Shown here: positions 54,019-62,575 of the stretch, piece by piece | Position numbering within the stretch: the stretch's first letter is position 1 | Layout: each line of letters begins with the position of its first letter | Source of the DNA: Robertmurraya sp047302285 | GTDB lineage: Bacteria > Bacillota > Bacilli > Bacillales > Cytobacillaceae | Length of the DNA: 64,000 nt | Assembly (NCBI RefSeq): GCF_047302285.1 | Contig: NZ_CP154845.1 | Coordinates: 3,906,001 to 3,970,000, forward strand | Direction: 5' to 3' | Position numbers and translations under genes: made by a program | The notes under the pieces: model-generated | What the model was told of the DNA's origin: nothing | The model's input: only the letters and a program-made list of their open reading frames with translations | Database searches by the model: none

Positions 54019-55179
54019 TCACTTCTCCACAAACTGACTTGCCCATTTTAGCAGATTCAAGTCTTTATTCTTATTTGCGATAAAGGACAAACCGATAGGA
54101 TATCTATTATCCTTCAAAAGTGGAATCGTCACTTGTGGAAAACCTGCCAATCCAGCAATACATGTTAATTGCATCGCTTTTGAGCGATATTGCTCCATTT
54201 TATCAACCGATAAATTCTTCTTAGGGGCTTCTCCTGGAGCGGTCGGTATCACTAATAATCCATCTTCCTTTAATAGATTAGATAGCTGTGTGCTAATCAT
54301 TTCCCGCTTACTCTTTTTAGTCGAAAGTTCATCTTTATTTAAAGTACTAGTCCATTCAAATCTCTCGGCAATTCCTGGTCCAAAAAAAGGCTTAACCTCT
54401 TCAATCCATTCCCTATGTGTGTCCCAAATTTCAATGCCTTGAATGGTACGAAATAAACTGGCCCACTCGGAAAGACCATCTTTTGTGACCTTAACATAAC
54501 TTTTCCCAGGTAATTCAGATACGGCTTTTAATAAGCATACTTTCGTTTCTTCATCTAAAAATGACCAAGCTTCCTCCTCCAAATAAAATTGAGAAAAATC
54601 TTGGCTCACTTCGGATGAGAAAGGAATCAATGATTCCCCAACGCGCAATAAAACCTCGGCATCTCTCGCCATCCATCCTACGGTATCAAAGCTTGAAGCT
54701 AATGGAATGACACCAGTAATATCGACAAGTCCATGAGTGGGTCTAATTCCAAAGACGCCACAGTAGGATGAAGGAATTCGTACTGAACCTCCCGTATCCG
54801 TTCCAATGGCAAAATCAACAAGTTCACCTGCGACCGCAACAGCAGACCCGCTTGAAGACCCTCCTGGAATTCGGTCAGGTACAACCGGATTGATCGGAGT
54901 CCCATAATGAAAATTTTCGCCGTTTAAGCTATACATCAATTCATCTGTATGGGTCGTGCCTACTATTGTCGCTCCCTGTTCTAATAACAGATTAATGACA
55001 GGAGCATTTTCCTCAGCAGGCTTATGAGTTCGATACCAGTCGGGATTGCCAGCCGTATTTCGATAGTTTTTTATAGAAAATACGTCTTTGACAGCACCTC
55101 TTAAACCTGTTAATCTACCTTCTCCCGCTGGTTTAAGATGAAGGTCATCTTTAACAAAGGCATTGCAAGTATCGTTCAT
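54019..55179 (-). CDS. Amidase signature-family hydrolase
   Basis: A 386-residue amidase. The Ser-Ser-Lys triad is visible: Lys in AVKDVFSIK (about residue 32), the first Ser in the PGGSSSGSAVA loop (about 104) and the nucleophilic Ser in GTDTGGSVRIPSSYCG (about 128). It is short for the family, which may be 450 or more. The ATG at 55179 follows AAAGGAGGAGTTTC. It lies between pucA and the gamma-glutamyltransferase gene with small gaps, in an unusual place for xanthine genes. Confidence 0.88.
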   Translation of the reverse strand: MNDTCNAFVKDDLHLKPAGEGRLTGLRGAVKDVFSIKNYRNTAGNPDWYRTHKPAEENAPVINLLLEQGATIVGTTHTDELMYSLNGENFHYGTPINPVVPDRIPGGSSSGSAVAVAGELVDFAIGTDTGGSVRIPSSYCGVFGIRPTHGLVDITGVIPLASSFDTVGWMARDAEVLLRVGESLIPFSSEVSQDFSQFYLEEEAWSFLDEETKVCLLKAVSELPGKSYVKVTKDGLSEWASLFRTIQGIEIWDTHREWIEEVKPFFGPGIAERFEWTSTLNKDELSTKKSKREMISTQLSNLLKEDGLLVIPTAPGEAPKKNLSVDKMEQYRSKAMQLTCIAGLAGFPQVTIPLLKDNRYPIGLSFIANKNKDLNLLKWASQFVEK

Positions 55180-55208
55180 GAAACTCCTCCTTTTTAGAAG
55201 CTCATCAT

Positions 55209-56024
55209 TCACGTTGAGCTTTGAATTAACTTTTCCCTTTCCAATTTCTTATTCTTTTGAATTTCCCCTTTGCTGACTTTGATAATTTCAGCAATGATGC
55301 TGATGGCTATCTCCTCCACCGTCTCAGCACCGATTTCGAAACCGATTGGAGTGTACACATGCTCGAGTTGTCCCTCTGTACATCCTAACTCTTTTAGTTT
55401 ATTAAAAATTTGCATCACCTTTCGCTTACTGGCAATCATGCCAATATAGGCACATGGATATTCAAGCGATTTTTTTAATACTCTATCATCACCATCTTTC
55501 GTACAAATGATAACAAAGGATTTTTCATCAAGTTTCGCTTCTGTCACTGCCGCTTCGATCCGATTATCCACATGAATACTTGTCGCATTGGGGAAGCGTT
55601 CCCTTGTACAATAGTCCGGCCGATCATCGACGACTCGATACGGATATTCAAGAAAATCAAATTGCCGTGCTAATGCATAGGCAATATGACCAGCCCCAAT
55701 AATGACCATTTCTGGTCTATTCGTATACACTTCAATAAAGACAGTTAAGGTTCCACCACAATGCATGCTGATACCGTCTTTTGCATTTTTGTTGAGCTTA
55801 TATTCGACGACTATGGAGCGTCCATTTTCAATTGCTTTGATGCTCTCAGCAATAACATAATGTTCAGCTAACCCTCCGCCAACTGTTCCTTCAATGGAGC
55901 CATCTCGATAGACAATCATTTTTCCCACATGCCTCGGAGTCGAGCCTTTTGATTCAATAATCATTGCTAACGCAAACGGTTCGTTTTGACGAACTAATTT
56001 TGCTACTTTTTCCATCAGCAACAT
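55209..56024 (-). CDS. pucA: XdhC-family xanthine dehydrogenase maturation protein
   Basis: A 271-residue XdhC/CoxI protein. The N-terminal domain (AMIIESKGSTPRHVGKMIVYRDG; GTVGGG) and the C-terminal Rossmann-like domain (MVIIGAGHIAYALARQFDFL) fit factors that bind and sulfurate the molybdenum cofactor before its insertion into xanthine dehydrogenase. It is PucA in B. subtilis. The ATG at 56024 has GGGGAGAT upstream. It follows pucC with a one-base gap. Confidence 0.92.
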   Translation of the reverse strand: MLLMEKVAKLVRQNEPFALAMIIESKGSTPRHVGKMIVYRDGSIEGTVGGGLAEHYVIAESIKAIENGRSIVVEYKLNKNAKDGISMHCGGTLTVFIEVYTNRPEMVIIGAGHIAYALARQFDFLEYPYRVVDDRPDYCTRERFPNATSIHVDNRIEAAVTEAKLDEKSFVIICTKDGDDRVLKKSLEYPCAYIGMIASKRKVMQIFNKLKELGCTEGQLEHVYTPIGFEIGAETVEEIAISIIAEIIKVSKGEIQKNKKLEREKLIQSST

Positions 56025-56025
56025 G

Positions 56026-56892
56026 TTAAAATCTCCCCTTTGCTTCTAGAAAGTAGCGTAATAAATTTAGAGCAACGGTTTTTCGATAAAAAGCCGTTGA
56101 ACGCTGGTCATCGATGGGGTGGATAATGGTTGCAAAATCAGCCACGACTTCATTTAAGATTCCTTCTTCTAAAGGAAACTCTTTATCTATTAATTTCTTT
56201 TCACATCGCAGCGAGCGAACCATCGTGGGTCCCACTGCCCCAAAGGCAAAACGAGCATCCTTAATTTTGTTGCCAGTGACCTGCAACATTCCAGCAAACG
56301 AGATTTTTGAGATGGCATCTGCTTTTCGATTGGCTACTTTTTCAAAAATAAAATGGGTATTCTTTTCATCTAATTCAGGTAAGATCACTTCTACTAATAT
56401 TTCATTTTTATTCCGGGCGATCCTTCTTGGACCTAGAATAAAGTCTTTAATACCAATGATCCGCTCACTATCAATCGAACGAAGAAGCAGCTTGGCATTA
56501 AATATATAGAGAAGGGGGAGTGTATCCCCAGCTGGTGATGCATTGCAGATATTTCCACCTAAAGTTCCTCTGTTACGAATGGCTGGTGCCGCAATTTCAC
56601 GAATCGCTTTCTTGAAAATAGTGGGGACAAAAGAGTTTACCAATAATTCTTGATATGTGGAACATGCACCAATATGAAGCTCCCGTCCATCCATGTAAAT
56701 TTGTTTCAACTCTGAAAGATGATCGATAAATACGACTGGTTTTTCTATCTTCGCTGGAACCCCACGCCTGTTCTTACTCTGAACCATCACATCTGTGCCA
56801 CCGGCAATGAGCAAACATTCTTCTTCATTGAGCTTTGTAATCGTTTGTGCCAACGTATCAAATCGATACGTGGTTAAGGTTTGCATCACCAT
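56026..56892 (-). CDS. pucC: Xanthine dehydrogenase FAD-binding subunit
   Basis: A 288-residue FAD-binding subunit of the molybdenum hydroxylase class. It has LLIAGGTDVMVQSKN (about residues 28-42), the IRNRGTLGGNICNASPAGDTLP loop (about 105-126), and a C-terminal CO-dehydrogenase flavoprotein-like domain. It passes electrons from the iron-sulfur subunit to NAD. Its start overlaps the pucE stop by 7 bp. Confidence 0.93.
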   Translation of the reverse strand: MVMQTLTTYRFDTLAQTITKLNEEECLLIAGGTDVMVQSKNRRGVPAKIEKPVVFIDHLSELKQIYMDGRELHIGACSTYQELLVNSFVPTIFKKAIREIAAPAIRNRGTLGGNICNASPAGDTLPLLYIFNAKLLLRSIDSERIIGIKDFILGPRRIARNKNEILVEVILPELDEKNTHFIFEKVANRKADAISKISFAGMLQVTGNKIKDARFAFGAVGPTMVRSLRCEKKLIDKEFPLEEGILNEVVADFATIIHPIDDQRSTAFYRKTVALNLLRYFLEAKGRF

Positions 56893-57353
56893 AAGCCTTC
56901 ACCCTTTTTCGCTGCTAATTGAATGGCATCGACAATCATGTTATATCCTGTACAGCGACATAGATTACCAGATATCCCTTCGCGAATTTCCTCTTCCGTT
57001 GGCCGAGGATTTTTCGACAGTAGGGCTTCCGTCGCGATAATCATTCCGGGTGTACAAAAGCCACATTGCACACCACCAGCTGTTGAATAACATTCATTCA
57101 AGACCTCATATCGTGGTGTCTCGCAATACCCTTCAATCGTTTGGACATCCAGTCCTTCCATCGCACCTATCGGAATTAAGCAGCTATTTTGCACAAGATT
57201 ATTGACAAGAACACTACAAGCACCACATTCTCCTTCTCCACAGCCTTCCTTTGAACCGATTAAACCGAATTCATCTCTTAGCAAATCTAATAATCTCGTT
57301 GTAGAAGGGGCCTCTGTTTCGACAACCCTTCCGTTCAGCATAAATTTAATCAC
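56886..57353 (-). CDS. pucE: Xanthine dehydrogenase [2Fe-2S] subunit
   Basis: A 155-residue iron-sulfur subunit. The ferredoxin-like cluster Cys residues lie in GCGEGECGACSVLVN (about residues 37-51) and the second cluster in GFCTPGM and LCRCTGY (about 98-134). All eight expected Cys are present. It relays electrons from the molybdenum site to FAD. The start overlaps the pucD 3' end by 8 bp. Confidence 0.95.
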   Translation of the reverse strand: MIKFMLNGRVVETEAPSTTRLLDLLRDEFGLIGSKEGCGEGECGACSVLVNNLVQNSCLIPIGAMEGLDVQTIEGYCETPRYEVLNECYSTAGGVQCGFCTPGMIIATEALLSKNPRPTEEEIREGISGNLCRCTGYNMIVDAIQLAAKKGEGLW

Positions 57354-59502
57354 CGGCTTCCCCTTCTTTCTTATTCAGACTTTCGATCATTACCTCTGGT
57401 GTAATTGGGATTTGCTGAAAATTTATTTGTAGTGCATCCTCAATTGCTGCTTGAATGGCTGGAGCACCACCAATCAACGTTAGTTCTCCTGCCCCTTTTG
57501 CGCCGTACGGTCCTCCAGCATATGGATTGTCATAAAGCTTACTTTTAATCGGAACAATATCCATTGAAGTCGGAGGTCCATAGTCCGTAATACTCCGTTG
57601 CTGTATTTTTCCTTCTTTTGAAGTCATTTTCTCCATATACCCATAGGCTAGCCCTTGTGCCATTCCGCCATCTATCTGTCCTTTAATAATGCGTTCATCG
57701 ATCGCTTTGCCAATATCAAAACCAGCATGAATATTTTCTAGTTGGACAGTGCCTGTTAATGTGTCGACCTTGACTTCAATCATATTGACGCCCCAAGAAT
57801 AAGCTGGATAAGCGTCTCCAGTGAAATTTTCTTCATCCCATGGAATCATTTCCTCATGAACATAATGCTCCATGATTTCTTGCATGACTCCATGTTGCCA
57901 TTGTTCCTTTAGTCTTTTCGCTGCACGTTCCAGTAATTTTCCAACGATCATCGTTGTTCGAGAAGCTACCGTCGGTCCTGAATCAGGAACTTCCTTTGTA
58001 TCTGGATATGGGAATTGAATATTTTCATATGGAATATCTAGTTCCTGAGCGACAATTTTACTCAATGTTGTAAAGATTCCTTGCCCCATATCAGAATTTG
58101 ATATTTTCACGAGTACTTTCTCATCTTCTGACTTGATTAACTTAACGGTCGCTTTAATATGATCTCTTTCTCCACTTCCTGTAAAGCCACATCCATGTAA
58201 AAAAAGAGACACTCCTAAACCTTTTTTGAATCGGCTATTTTGACGATTAAACTGAGCAATTTCTTCTTTCTTCTGACGATAATTAATTGTTTTTGAAAGG
58301 TCGGTTATCATTTCTTCAACTAAAATCGGATCGCGAAAACGACCATTCGTAATCGTTGGATCCCCTTGCTTCACTAAATATTTTCGCTTGTATGCTAATG
58401 GATCCATGTTTGCTACTCGAGCAATATGCCCCATATGACTTTCAATTCCTGCGAAGCTTTGTGGTGCCCCAAAACCTCTAAATGCGCCGTTTGGAACGGT
58501 ATTTGTTTTCAGCACATATCCTTTTGCATGATAGTGAGGAATTTTATACACACCTGCGCTATTAAGCAATGCCCGCTGAAGAACAACAGGACTTAATCCG
58601 GTATTGGCTCCCCCATCAAGGAATAATTCCACATTCATACTCAAAATATTTCCCTGTTCATCGAGCGCCGTTCTATACTTCATTTTCGCTGGATGTCTTT
58701 TTGTCGTAACCTCTAAATCCTCCGAGCGTTCAAACAGAAGCATGACTGGCTTTTTGACAACCTGTGCGGCAATCGCAACATGGCAAGCCATCATCGAGGG
58801 AAATTCTTCTTTCCCGCCAAAGCCGCCACCTGTTGGACTTTGTATCACCCTGACTTCATCTTCATTGCAAGCTAGGGCACTCATTAACGCATTTTTAATA
58901 TAATAAAGACACTGCATCGAACCTTTTACTTGAATTTCATCCTCCTCATAGATGCCGAGCATCCCTTGAGGTTCCAAGTAGACATGCTCTTGATAACCTG
59001 TTTCAAATACTTCTTCAATGATTTGATAAGCATTTTGTTCCACTTCTGCGATCTTTTCCGACTGTTCTCCGAATTCATGGGTAGCCATCACTCCATTCAT
59101 AGAATCGATCGCTTCATCAAGTGTGTAGGTTGCTTCATGTTCTTCCATTTGCACATCTACTTTTTCAAGCAAATCATAAAGTACAGCTAACTCTTTTCCA
59201 ACCAACATAAAGATCGGTTCGCCAATATAGTCGACCCATTCGTTAGCAAAAATCGGCTGGTCAGGAACGAGGATTTTGACAAAATTATCTCCTGGGATAT
59301 CATCTGCACCTACTACATGATAGCCATCTGGAAGTGGTGGATATTTAATAGAAAGGACTTTCCCAAAAGCGACCTTTGAACGATACAACACCCCATAGAG
59401 CATATCTTCCAATTTAACGTCGCTAATATAAGGGAGCTGTCCCGCTACTTTTTCAACATGATCCTTTTTCATGACCGATTTACTAATGTCTTTCGTCAGC
59501 AT
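57346..59502 (-). CDS. pucD: Xanthine dehydrogenase molybdenum-cofactor subunit
   Basis: A 718-residue catalytic subunit that oxidises hypoxanthine and xanthine. Cofactor and active-site elements are GGGFGGKEEFPSMM (about residues 230-243), GAFRGFGAPQ with the substrate-binding Arg, NSDMGQGIFT and GAKGAGE with the catalytic Glu (about 683). Length is close to B. subtilis PucD. The ATG at 59502 has GGAAGGTG eight bases upstream; a GTG at 59511 overlaps that site. It heads the D-E-C-A operon, behind a hairpin in its leader. Confidence 0.93.
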   Translation of the reverse strand: MLTKDISKSVMKKDHVEKVAGQLPYISDVKLEDMLYGVLYRSKVAFGKVLSIKYPPLPDGYHVVGADDIPGDNFVKILVPDQPIFANEWVDYIGEPIFMLVGKELAVLYDLLEKVDVQMEEHEATYTLDEAIDSMNGVMATHEFGEQSEKIAEVEQNAYQIIEEVFETGYQEHVYLEPQGMLGIYEEDEIQVKGSMQCLYYIKNALMSALACNEDEVRVIQSPTGGGFGGKEEFPSMMACHVAIAAQVVKKPVMLLFERSEDLEVTTKRHPAKMKYRTALDEQGNILSMNVELFLDGGANTGLSPVVLQRALLNSAGVYKIPHYHAKGYVLKTNTVPNGAFRGFGAPQSFAGIESHMGHIARVANMDPLAYKRKYLVKQGDPTITNGRFRDPILVEEMITDLSKTINYRQKKEEIAQFNRQNSRFKKGLGVSLFLHGCGFTGSGERDHIKATVKLIKSEDEKVLVKISNSDMGQGIFTTLSKIVAQELDIPYENIQFPYPDTKEVPDSGPTVASRTTMIVGKLLERAAKRLKEQWQHGVMQEIMEHYVHEEMIPWDEENFTGDAYPAYSWGVNMIEVKVDTLTGTVQLENIHAGFDIGKAIDERIIKGQIDGGMAQGLAYGYMEKMTSKEGKIQQRSITDYGPPTSMDIVPIKSKLYDNPYAGGPYGAKGAGELTLIGGAPAIQAAIEDALQINFQQIPITPEVMIESLNKKEGEAGD

Positions 59503-59530
59503 AATAGCCACACCTTCCGACCGATGATAA

Positions 59531-59553
59531 AAGGCATCTACAGTAGACGCCTT
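59531..59553 (-). terminator. Hairpin in the pucD leader
   Basis: AAGGCGTCTA, loop CTG, TAGATGCCTT, then TTAT on the minus strand. It may terminate read-through from pucB or act as an attenuator; a TATAAT sequence lies about 40 bp upstream of it. Confidence 0.55.
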
Positions 59554-59669
59554 AAAAATAAGAATATCGAACTCGTAAATGAATTTTATTTATTATAAAG
59601 GAAGTGAACATTTTTTTAATGAATCTTGTAAGATAATCTAACAGTGTTTTTTCGAAAGATTCTGTCTTT

Positions 59670-60269
59670 TTATGTTGAAAAATATTTTCTATAGTATTCT
59701 TCAATTCCTCTATAATCTTCTGGCGTATCTAAATCGATAAGTATTCCAGGGTCATCTACGTTCATGTAATTCTTTTCAAAGGCACGTAGGACGCAACGTA
59801 AATTGCTGTTCGGATCTGCATGAAGAATGGCTTCCTTTACATCTTTTAATAGTTTAATCGGATGCCCTGCTTTATATTGGTTGCTCGGGATCACAACTTC
59901 GCCTTTTTCATTAGCTAAGCTCTGTATCGTGTTTTTACTGACAAGAGGGTAGTCTCCAGGCGTCATAAAAAATGTTGAAGAACTTAAATACTGACAACCT
60001 TTTTGAATCGAACTAAACATTCCTCGTGTGAAATTATCATTGTGAACACAATCGATCTTCAAATCTGTTATATCCATTTCGGAAATCGATTTTTCTATCC
60101 TCTCCCGCTTGTATCCAGTGATGACGATGACCCTTTGGCAAACCCCTTCGAATTTAGATATCGTATGCTCTAATACCGTTTTTTCCCCAAGGGGCATGGT
60201 CATTTTAAAGTCCTTCGCACGGCTTGAATAGCCAGCCGCTAGAACAATGGCTTCAATGACTTCTTTCAT
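59670..60269 (-). CDS. pucB: Molybdopterin cytidylyltransferase-like protein (MocA family)
   Basis: A 199-residue nucleotidyltransferase. It begins with the AIVLAAGYSSRAKDFK nucleotide-binding loop (about residues 7-22) and has VTPGD-type metal-binding residues at FMTPGDYPLV (about 96-105). MocA/PucB proteins attach CMP to the molybdenum cofactor for xanthine dehydrogenase. It lies upstream of, and in the same direction as, pucD but separated by a hairpin. Confidence 0.92.
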   Translation of the reverse strand: MKEVIEAIVLAAGYSSRAKDFKMTMPLGEKTVLEHTISKFEGVCQRVIVITGYKRERIEKSISEMDITDLKIDCVHNDNFTRGMFSSIQKGCQYLSSSTFFMTPGDYPLVSKNTIQSLANEKGEVVIPSNQYKAGHPIKLLKDVKEAILHADPNSNLRCVLRAFEKNYMNVDDPGILIDLDTPEDYRGIEEYYRKYFST

Positions 60270-60340
60270 TTCCTAAAAAGCCCCCAATCAATTTTGTTAA
60301 CCTCATCATAAAGTGAGTTCTAGTGATGGTCAAGATTATA

Positions 60341-60366
60341 AAAAAAAAGCGAGGGGATCTCCCCTC
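60341..60366 (-). terminator. Terminator after the methyltransferase remnant
   Basis: GAGGGG and CCCCTC form a GC-rich stem around ATCT; eight T follow on the minus strand. It lies 19 bases after the stop of the RlmD-like fragment and would have been the native terminator of that gene. Confidence 0.9.
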
Positions 60367-60384
60367 ACTTTCTTCACTATGCAA

Positions 60385-60450
60385 TTATTCGCCTACATAC
60401 GTTAACAATGCAACACATTCCACATGTGGTGAGTGTTGAGTTTGGACAAT
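60385..60450 (-). pseudogene. 3' remnant of an RlmD/TrmA-type rRNA methyltransferase gene, probable integration site
   Basis: Twenty-one sense codons ending in a stop encode VQTQHSPHVECVALLTYVGE. The HVExVxLL ending is the C-terminal signature of the RlmD/RlmCD/TrmA uracil-C5 methyltransferases. A stop codon lies directly upstream in the same frame and no start is present, so only the gene's end is here. The 3' ends of rlmD (rumA) genes are known attachment sites of integrative elements in Firmicutes. The fragment contains the palindrome CCACATGTGG (60421-60428 core region). It was identified by eye from a short stretch. Confidence 0.6.
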
Positions 60451-60602
60451 TTAAATAACAAGATGTAGTAGAATCACCTAAAATAGTTTAACTCGTTTAC
60501 TAAACTGAATGCCCTGTGATTTAATCCGTACATAAAAAAATCTTTATAGAACTTCAACTTAAACACAGTAGGAAATCTAATTCTACTTTCTTGATACAGT
60601 CA
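60451..60602. other. Intergenic stretch beside the putative attachment site
   Basis: A/T-rich. An AGTTTA...TAAACT inverted repeat at about 60488-60509 is the only structure seen. No gene recognised. Confidence 0.4.
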
Positions 60603-61481
60603 TTATTCTTCCTCGATAGGTTCTGTGAAAATAGCGTGCCTATATCCTGAGTAAGGCCTACATGACTGATATTCAAAATCAGTATACGGAATTTCTTCGA
60701 TTTCATTTCTGATGTAATCATCAAAATATAAATTTCCTTCTATAAGTACAACTTGTTCCGATAAAATCTCTAACAAATACTTTGTAAATAAAAGAAGTGA
60801 ATCTTCACCTGACTGATATATTCTGACAAAATCTGTTTCTTTTTCATAGTCATAACTTTTAACAGTTAGTTTCCCAGCTTTTAAAAATAATACTATATCA
60901 GGCCATTCTACATATAAATCTTCATATTTAGTTAGCTGCTCTTCCGTAAAATTTTCTCCGCCATTAATGAAAATTGCACAAGTTTTTATAGACTCTGAAA
61001 GGCTTAGATAACCTTCATATTCTACACCGTTTCTTAAACTTTCTATTTGTTGTTCTATATTGAAAATCCTACTATTTATGGTGTTTCTATGTTGTCTTAT
61101 TACTTGTTTAACAGTTTTAGATTTTTCACTAACATTTTGTTCTGACACAGAGTTATAATTCGTTTTCACTTCAATAACAGCATTAACAGATTCTGCAAAA
61201 AACATAGAGTGTCCATTCATCTTCAAATTTGGAAAATTAAATGAATCCCATAAAACAATATCTGTTTCATTGCTTCTGTTGAATTGACCATAGACCATAC
61301 CTTGTCCTATTTCAAAACGCTTTGGAATGATATCATTTAAATAAATTTTTATTAAATCTTCTCTATGGCTACCTTTAAGTCCATTATGCTCACAAATCGC
61401 TTGATCTGAAACAGCTAAAAGTTGAATTGATTTATTTTTAAAGTACTGTTTTATTAGCCTGCTTGTTTCTGTAGTAATCAT
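60603..61481 (-). CDS. DUF6602-like protein with PD-(D/E)XK-type residues
   Basis: A 292-residue protein. The N-terminal half has the GSHREDLIKIYLNDIIPKRF pattern, then TDIVLWD (Asp 74), FFAESV (Glu 97) and VIEVKT (Glu 104, Lys 106), an arrangement like a PD-(D/E)XK nuclease core and like DUF6602 proteins, which I believe this matches. The second half is less recognisable and acidic. The gene lies just inside the putative element, in the same direction as the HEPN-like gene 204 bp upstream. Base composition is more A/T-rich than the core genes. Nuclease activity is inferred. Confidence 0.65.
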   Translation of the reverse strand: MITTETSRLIKQYFKNKSIQLLAVSDQAICEHNGLKGSHREDLIKIYLNDIIPKRFEIGQGMVYGQFNRSNETDIVLWDSFNFPNLKMNGHSMFFAESVNAVIEVKTNYNSVSEQNVSEKSKTVKQVIRQHRNTINSRIFNIEQQIESLRNGVEYEGYLSLSESIKTCAIFINGGENFTEEQLTKYEDLYVEWPDIVLFLKAGKLTVKSYDYEKETDFVRIYQSGEDSLLLFTKYLLEILSEQVVLIEGNLYFDDYIRNEIEEIPYTDFEYQSCRPYSGYRHAIFTEPIEEE

Positions 61482-61685
61482 ATTAATATCTCCACTTACA
61501 ATTTTATGTTTTTATGTTATTAACACTATTAAGATAGTTTCCCAAAGATACTTCCACTGTTATTCTTGCAAATTGTTTCTTTTAAAAATCACTTAATTTG
61601 AATATACATTTTCAGTAACTGTGGTTTCTTCATTTCATAAATCGTCGAATTACTTTTCTTATCTAAACTTGTTCTACATAAAACA

Positions 61686-62180
61686 TTAATCTTCTTGGTT
61701 ATGAATCAAATTATGAAGTGTAAATAATAACTCCATTAAAAACTGAAAGTTATACGCCATATTTCCACGCTCATACATGTAACGGAAAATCATGTATGCT
61801 TGACCAATTTCCTCTAATGATAAATCAAATGTATCTCTTTTAATATTTCCACAAGGGTGGCCTTCCTTTAATTCATGTTGTATTTCATTCGGGAGTTTTT
61901 TAAATAGCTTATAAAGGTTATGTTCTTTTCTACAATCCTTTTTATTTATTAAAAGAAAATATTTTAAATATAATTCGCAAGCAAATGAAACATTCGTAAA
62001 AAAAGCATTTCTATAATCGTTAAACATCATATCCTTGCATCTATATGACACCTCAAAATATGCATTAGCCTCGTTCAAGCACTTATCAGCCCAATTTGAA
62101 TAATCTTCATCTGATTTCAAATCTGTAATAGGATTTTTATCCATTTTCAAATATGCTATCGAACGATTTTTATCTACCAT
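61686..62180 (-). CDS. HEPN-like domain protein
   Basis: A 164-residue helical protein. The segment ACELYLKYFLLINKKDCRKEHNLYKLFKKLP (read as two helices, about residues 64-95) is typical of HEPN domains. The spacing of Arg and His is not the canonical RNase RX4-6H motif, so it may be a non-catalytic partner. The chosen ATG at 62180 has a G-rich site upstream. It lies between the DUF6602-like gene and the ATPase gene. A role in defence or as a toxin-antitoxin partner is plausible but not shown. Confidence 0.6.
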   Translation of the reverse strand: MVDKNRSIAYLKMDKNPITDLKSDEDYSNWADKCLNEANAYFEVSYRCKDMMFNDYRNAFFTNVSFACELYLKYFLLINKKDCRKEHNLYKLFKKLPNEIQHELKEGHPCGNIKRDTFDLSLEEIGQAYMIFRYMYERGNMAYNFQFLMELLFTLHNLIHNQED

Positions 62181-62248
62181 AAGAATCCCCATCCCCAAGC
62201 TTTTATGGTACAACAGCGTAAACAAAATATGTTATTTAATATTTCTAC

Positions 62249-62285
62249 AAAAAAAGATCAAATCCCTTCAAAGAGATTTGATCTT
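62249..62285 (-). terminator. Strong hairpin upstream of the HEPN-like gene
   Basis: AAGATCAAATC and GATTTGATCTT form an 11-bp stem; seven T follow on the minus strand. It lies about 290 bases beyond the ATPase stop, after another terminator. Confidence 0.8.
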
Positions 62286-62377
62286 AATAATTGATAATTT
62301 AGCTCCCTTTAATGATAACATCATATATAATTTCATAAATGTTGGATAAATATTAAGTATAAGCACCCGACACATAC

Positions 62378-62418
62378 TAAAAATAAACCTTCCTCCACAC
62401 AGTAAAGAAGGTTTATTT
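62378..62418 (-). terminator. Terminator of the ATPase gene
   Basis: AAATAAACCTTC and GAAGGTTTATTT form a 12-bp stem; the minus strand continues with T residues. It lies about 160 bases after the ATPase stop. Confidence 0.8.
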
Positions 62419-62575
62419 GCATGTTTATTAAATTACAATTAATTAGCAGAATTATTTTTGTTCCTGGCACATAACTCAGTAGAGCTTTGATTTACGCACC
62501 AATTCACATAGAAATACTCAAATTTTCGTAAATAATCGGTATCTTGATTGAATACGAATATAATAAACGTTCCTT

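Larger units (their letters stand above)
62181..62575. other. Intergenic stretch with two hairpins
   Basis: Apart from the two terminator hairpins listed separately I see no gene. The A/T-rich segment between them (62286-62377) could hold a promoter for a short transcript, but no good match was found. Confidence 0.4.

Noticed and set aside
60488..60509. AGTTTA...TAAACT repeat as an attachment core
   Set aside because: A short, imperfect A/T-rich inverted repeat with no second copy in view; the RlmD-like fragment is a better candidate.
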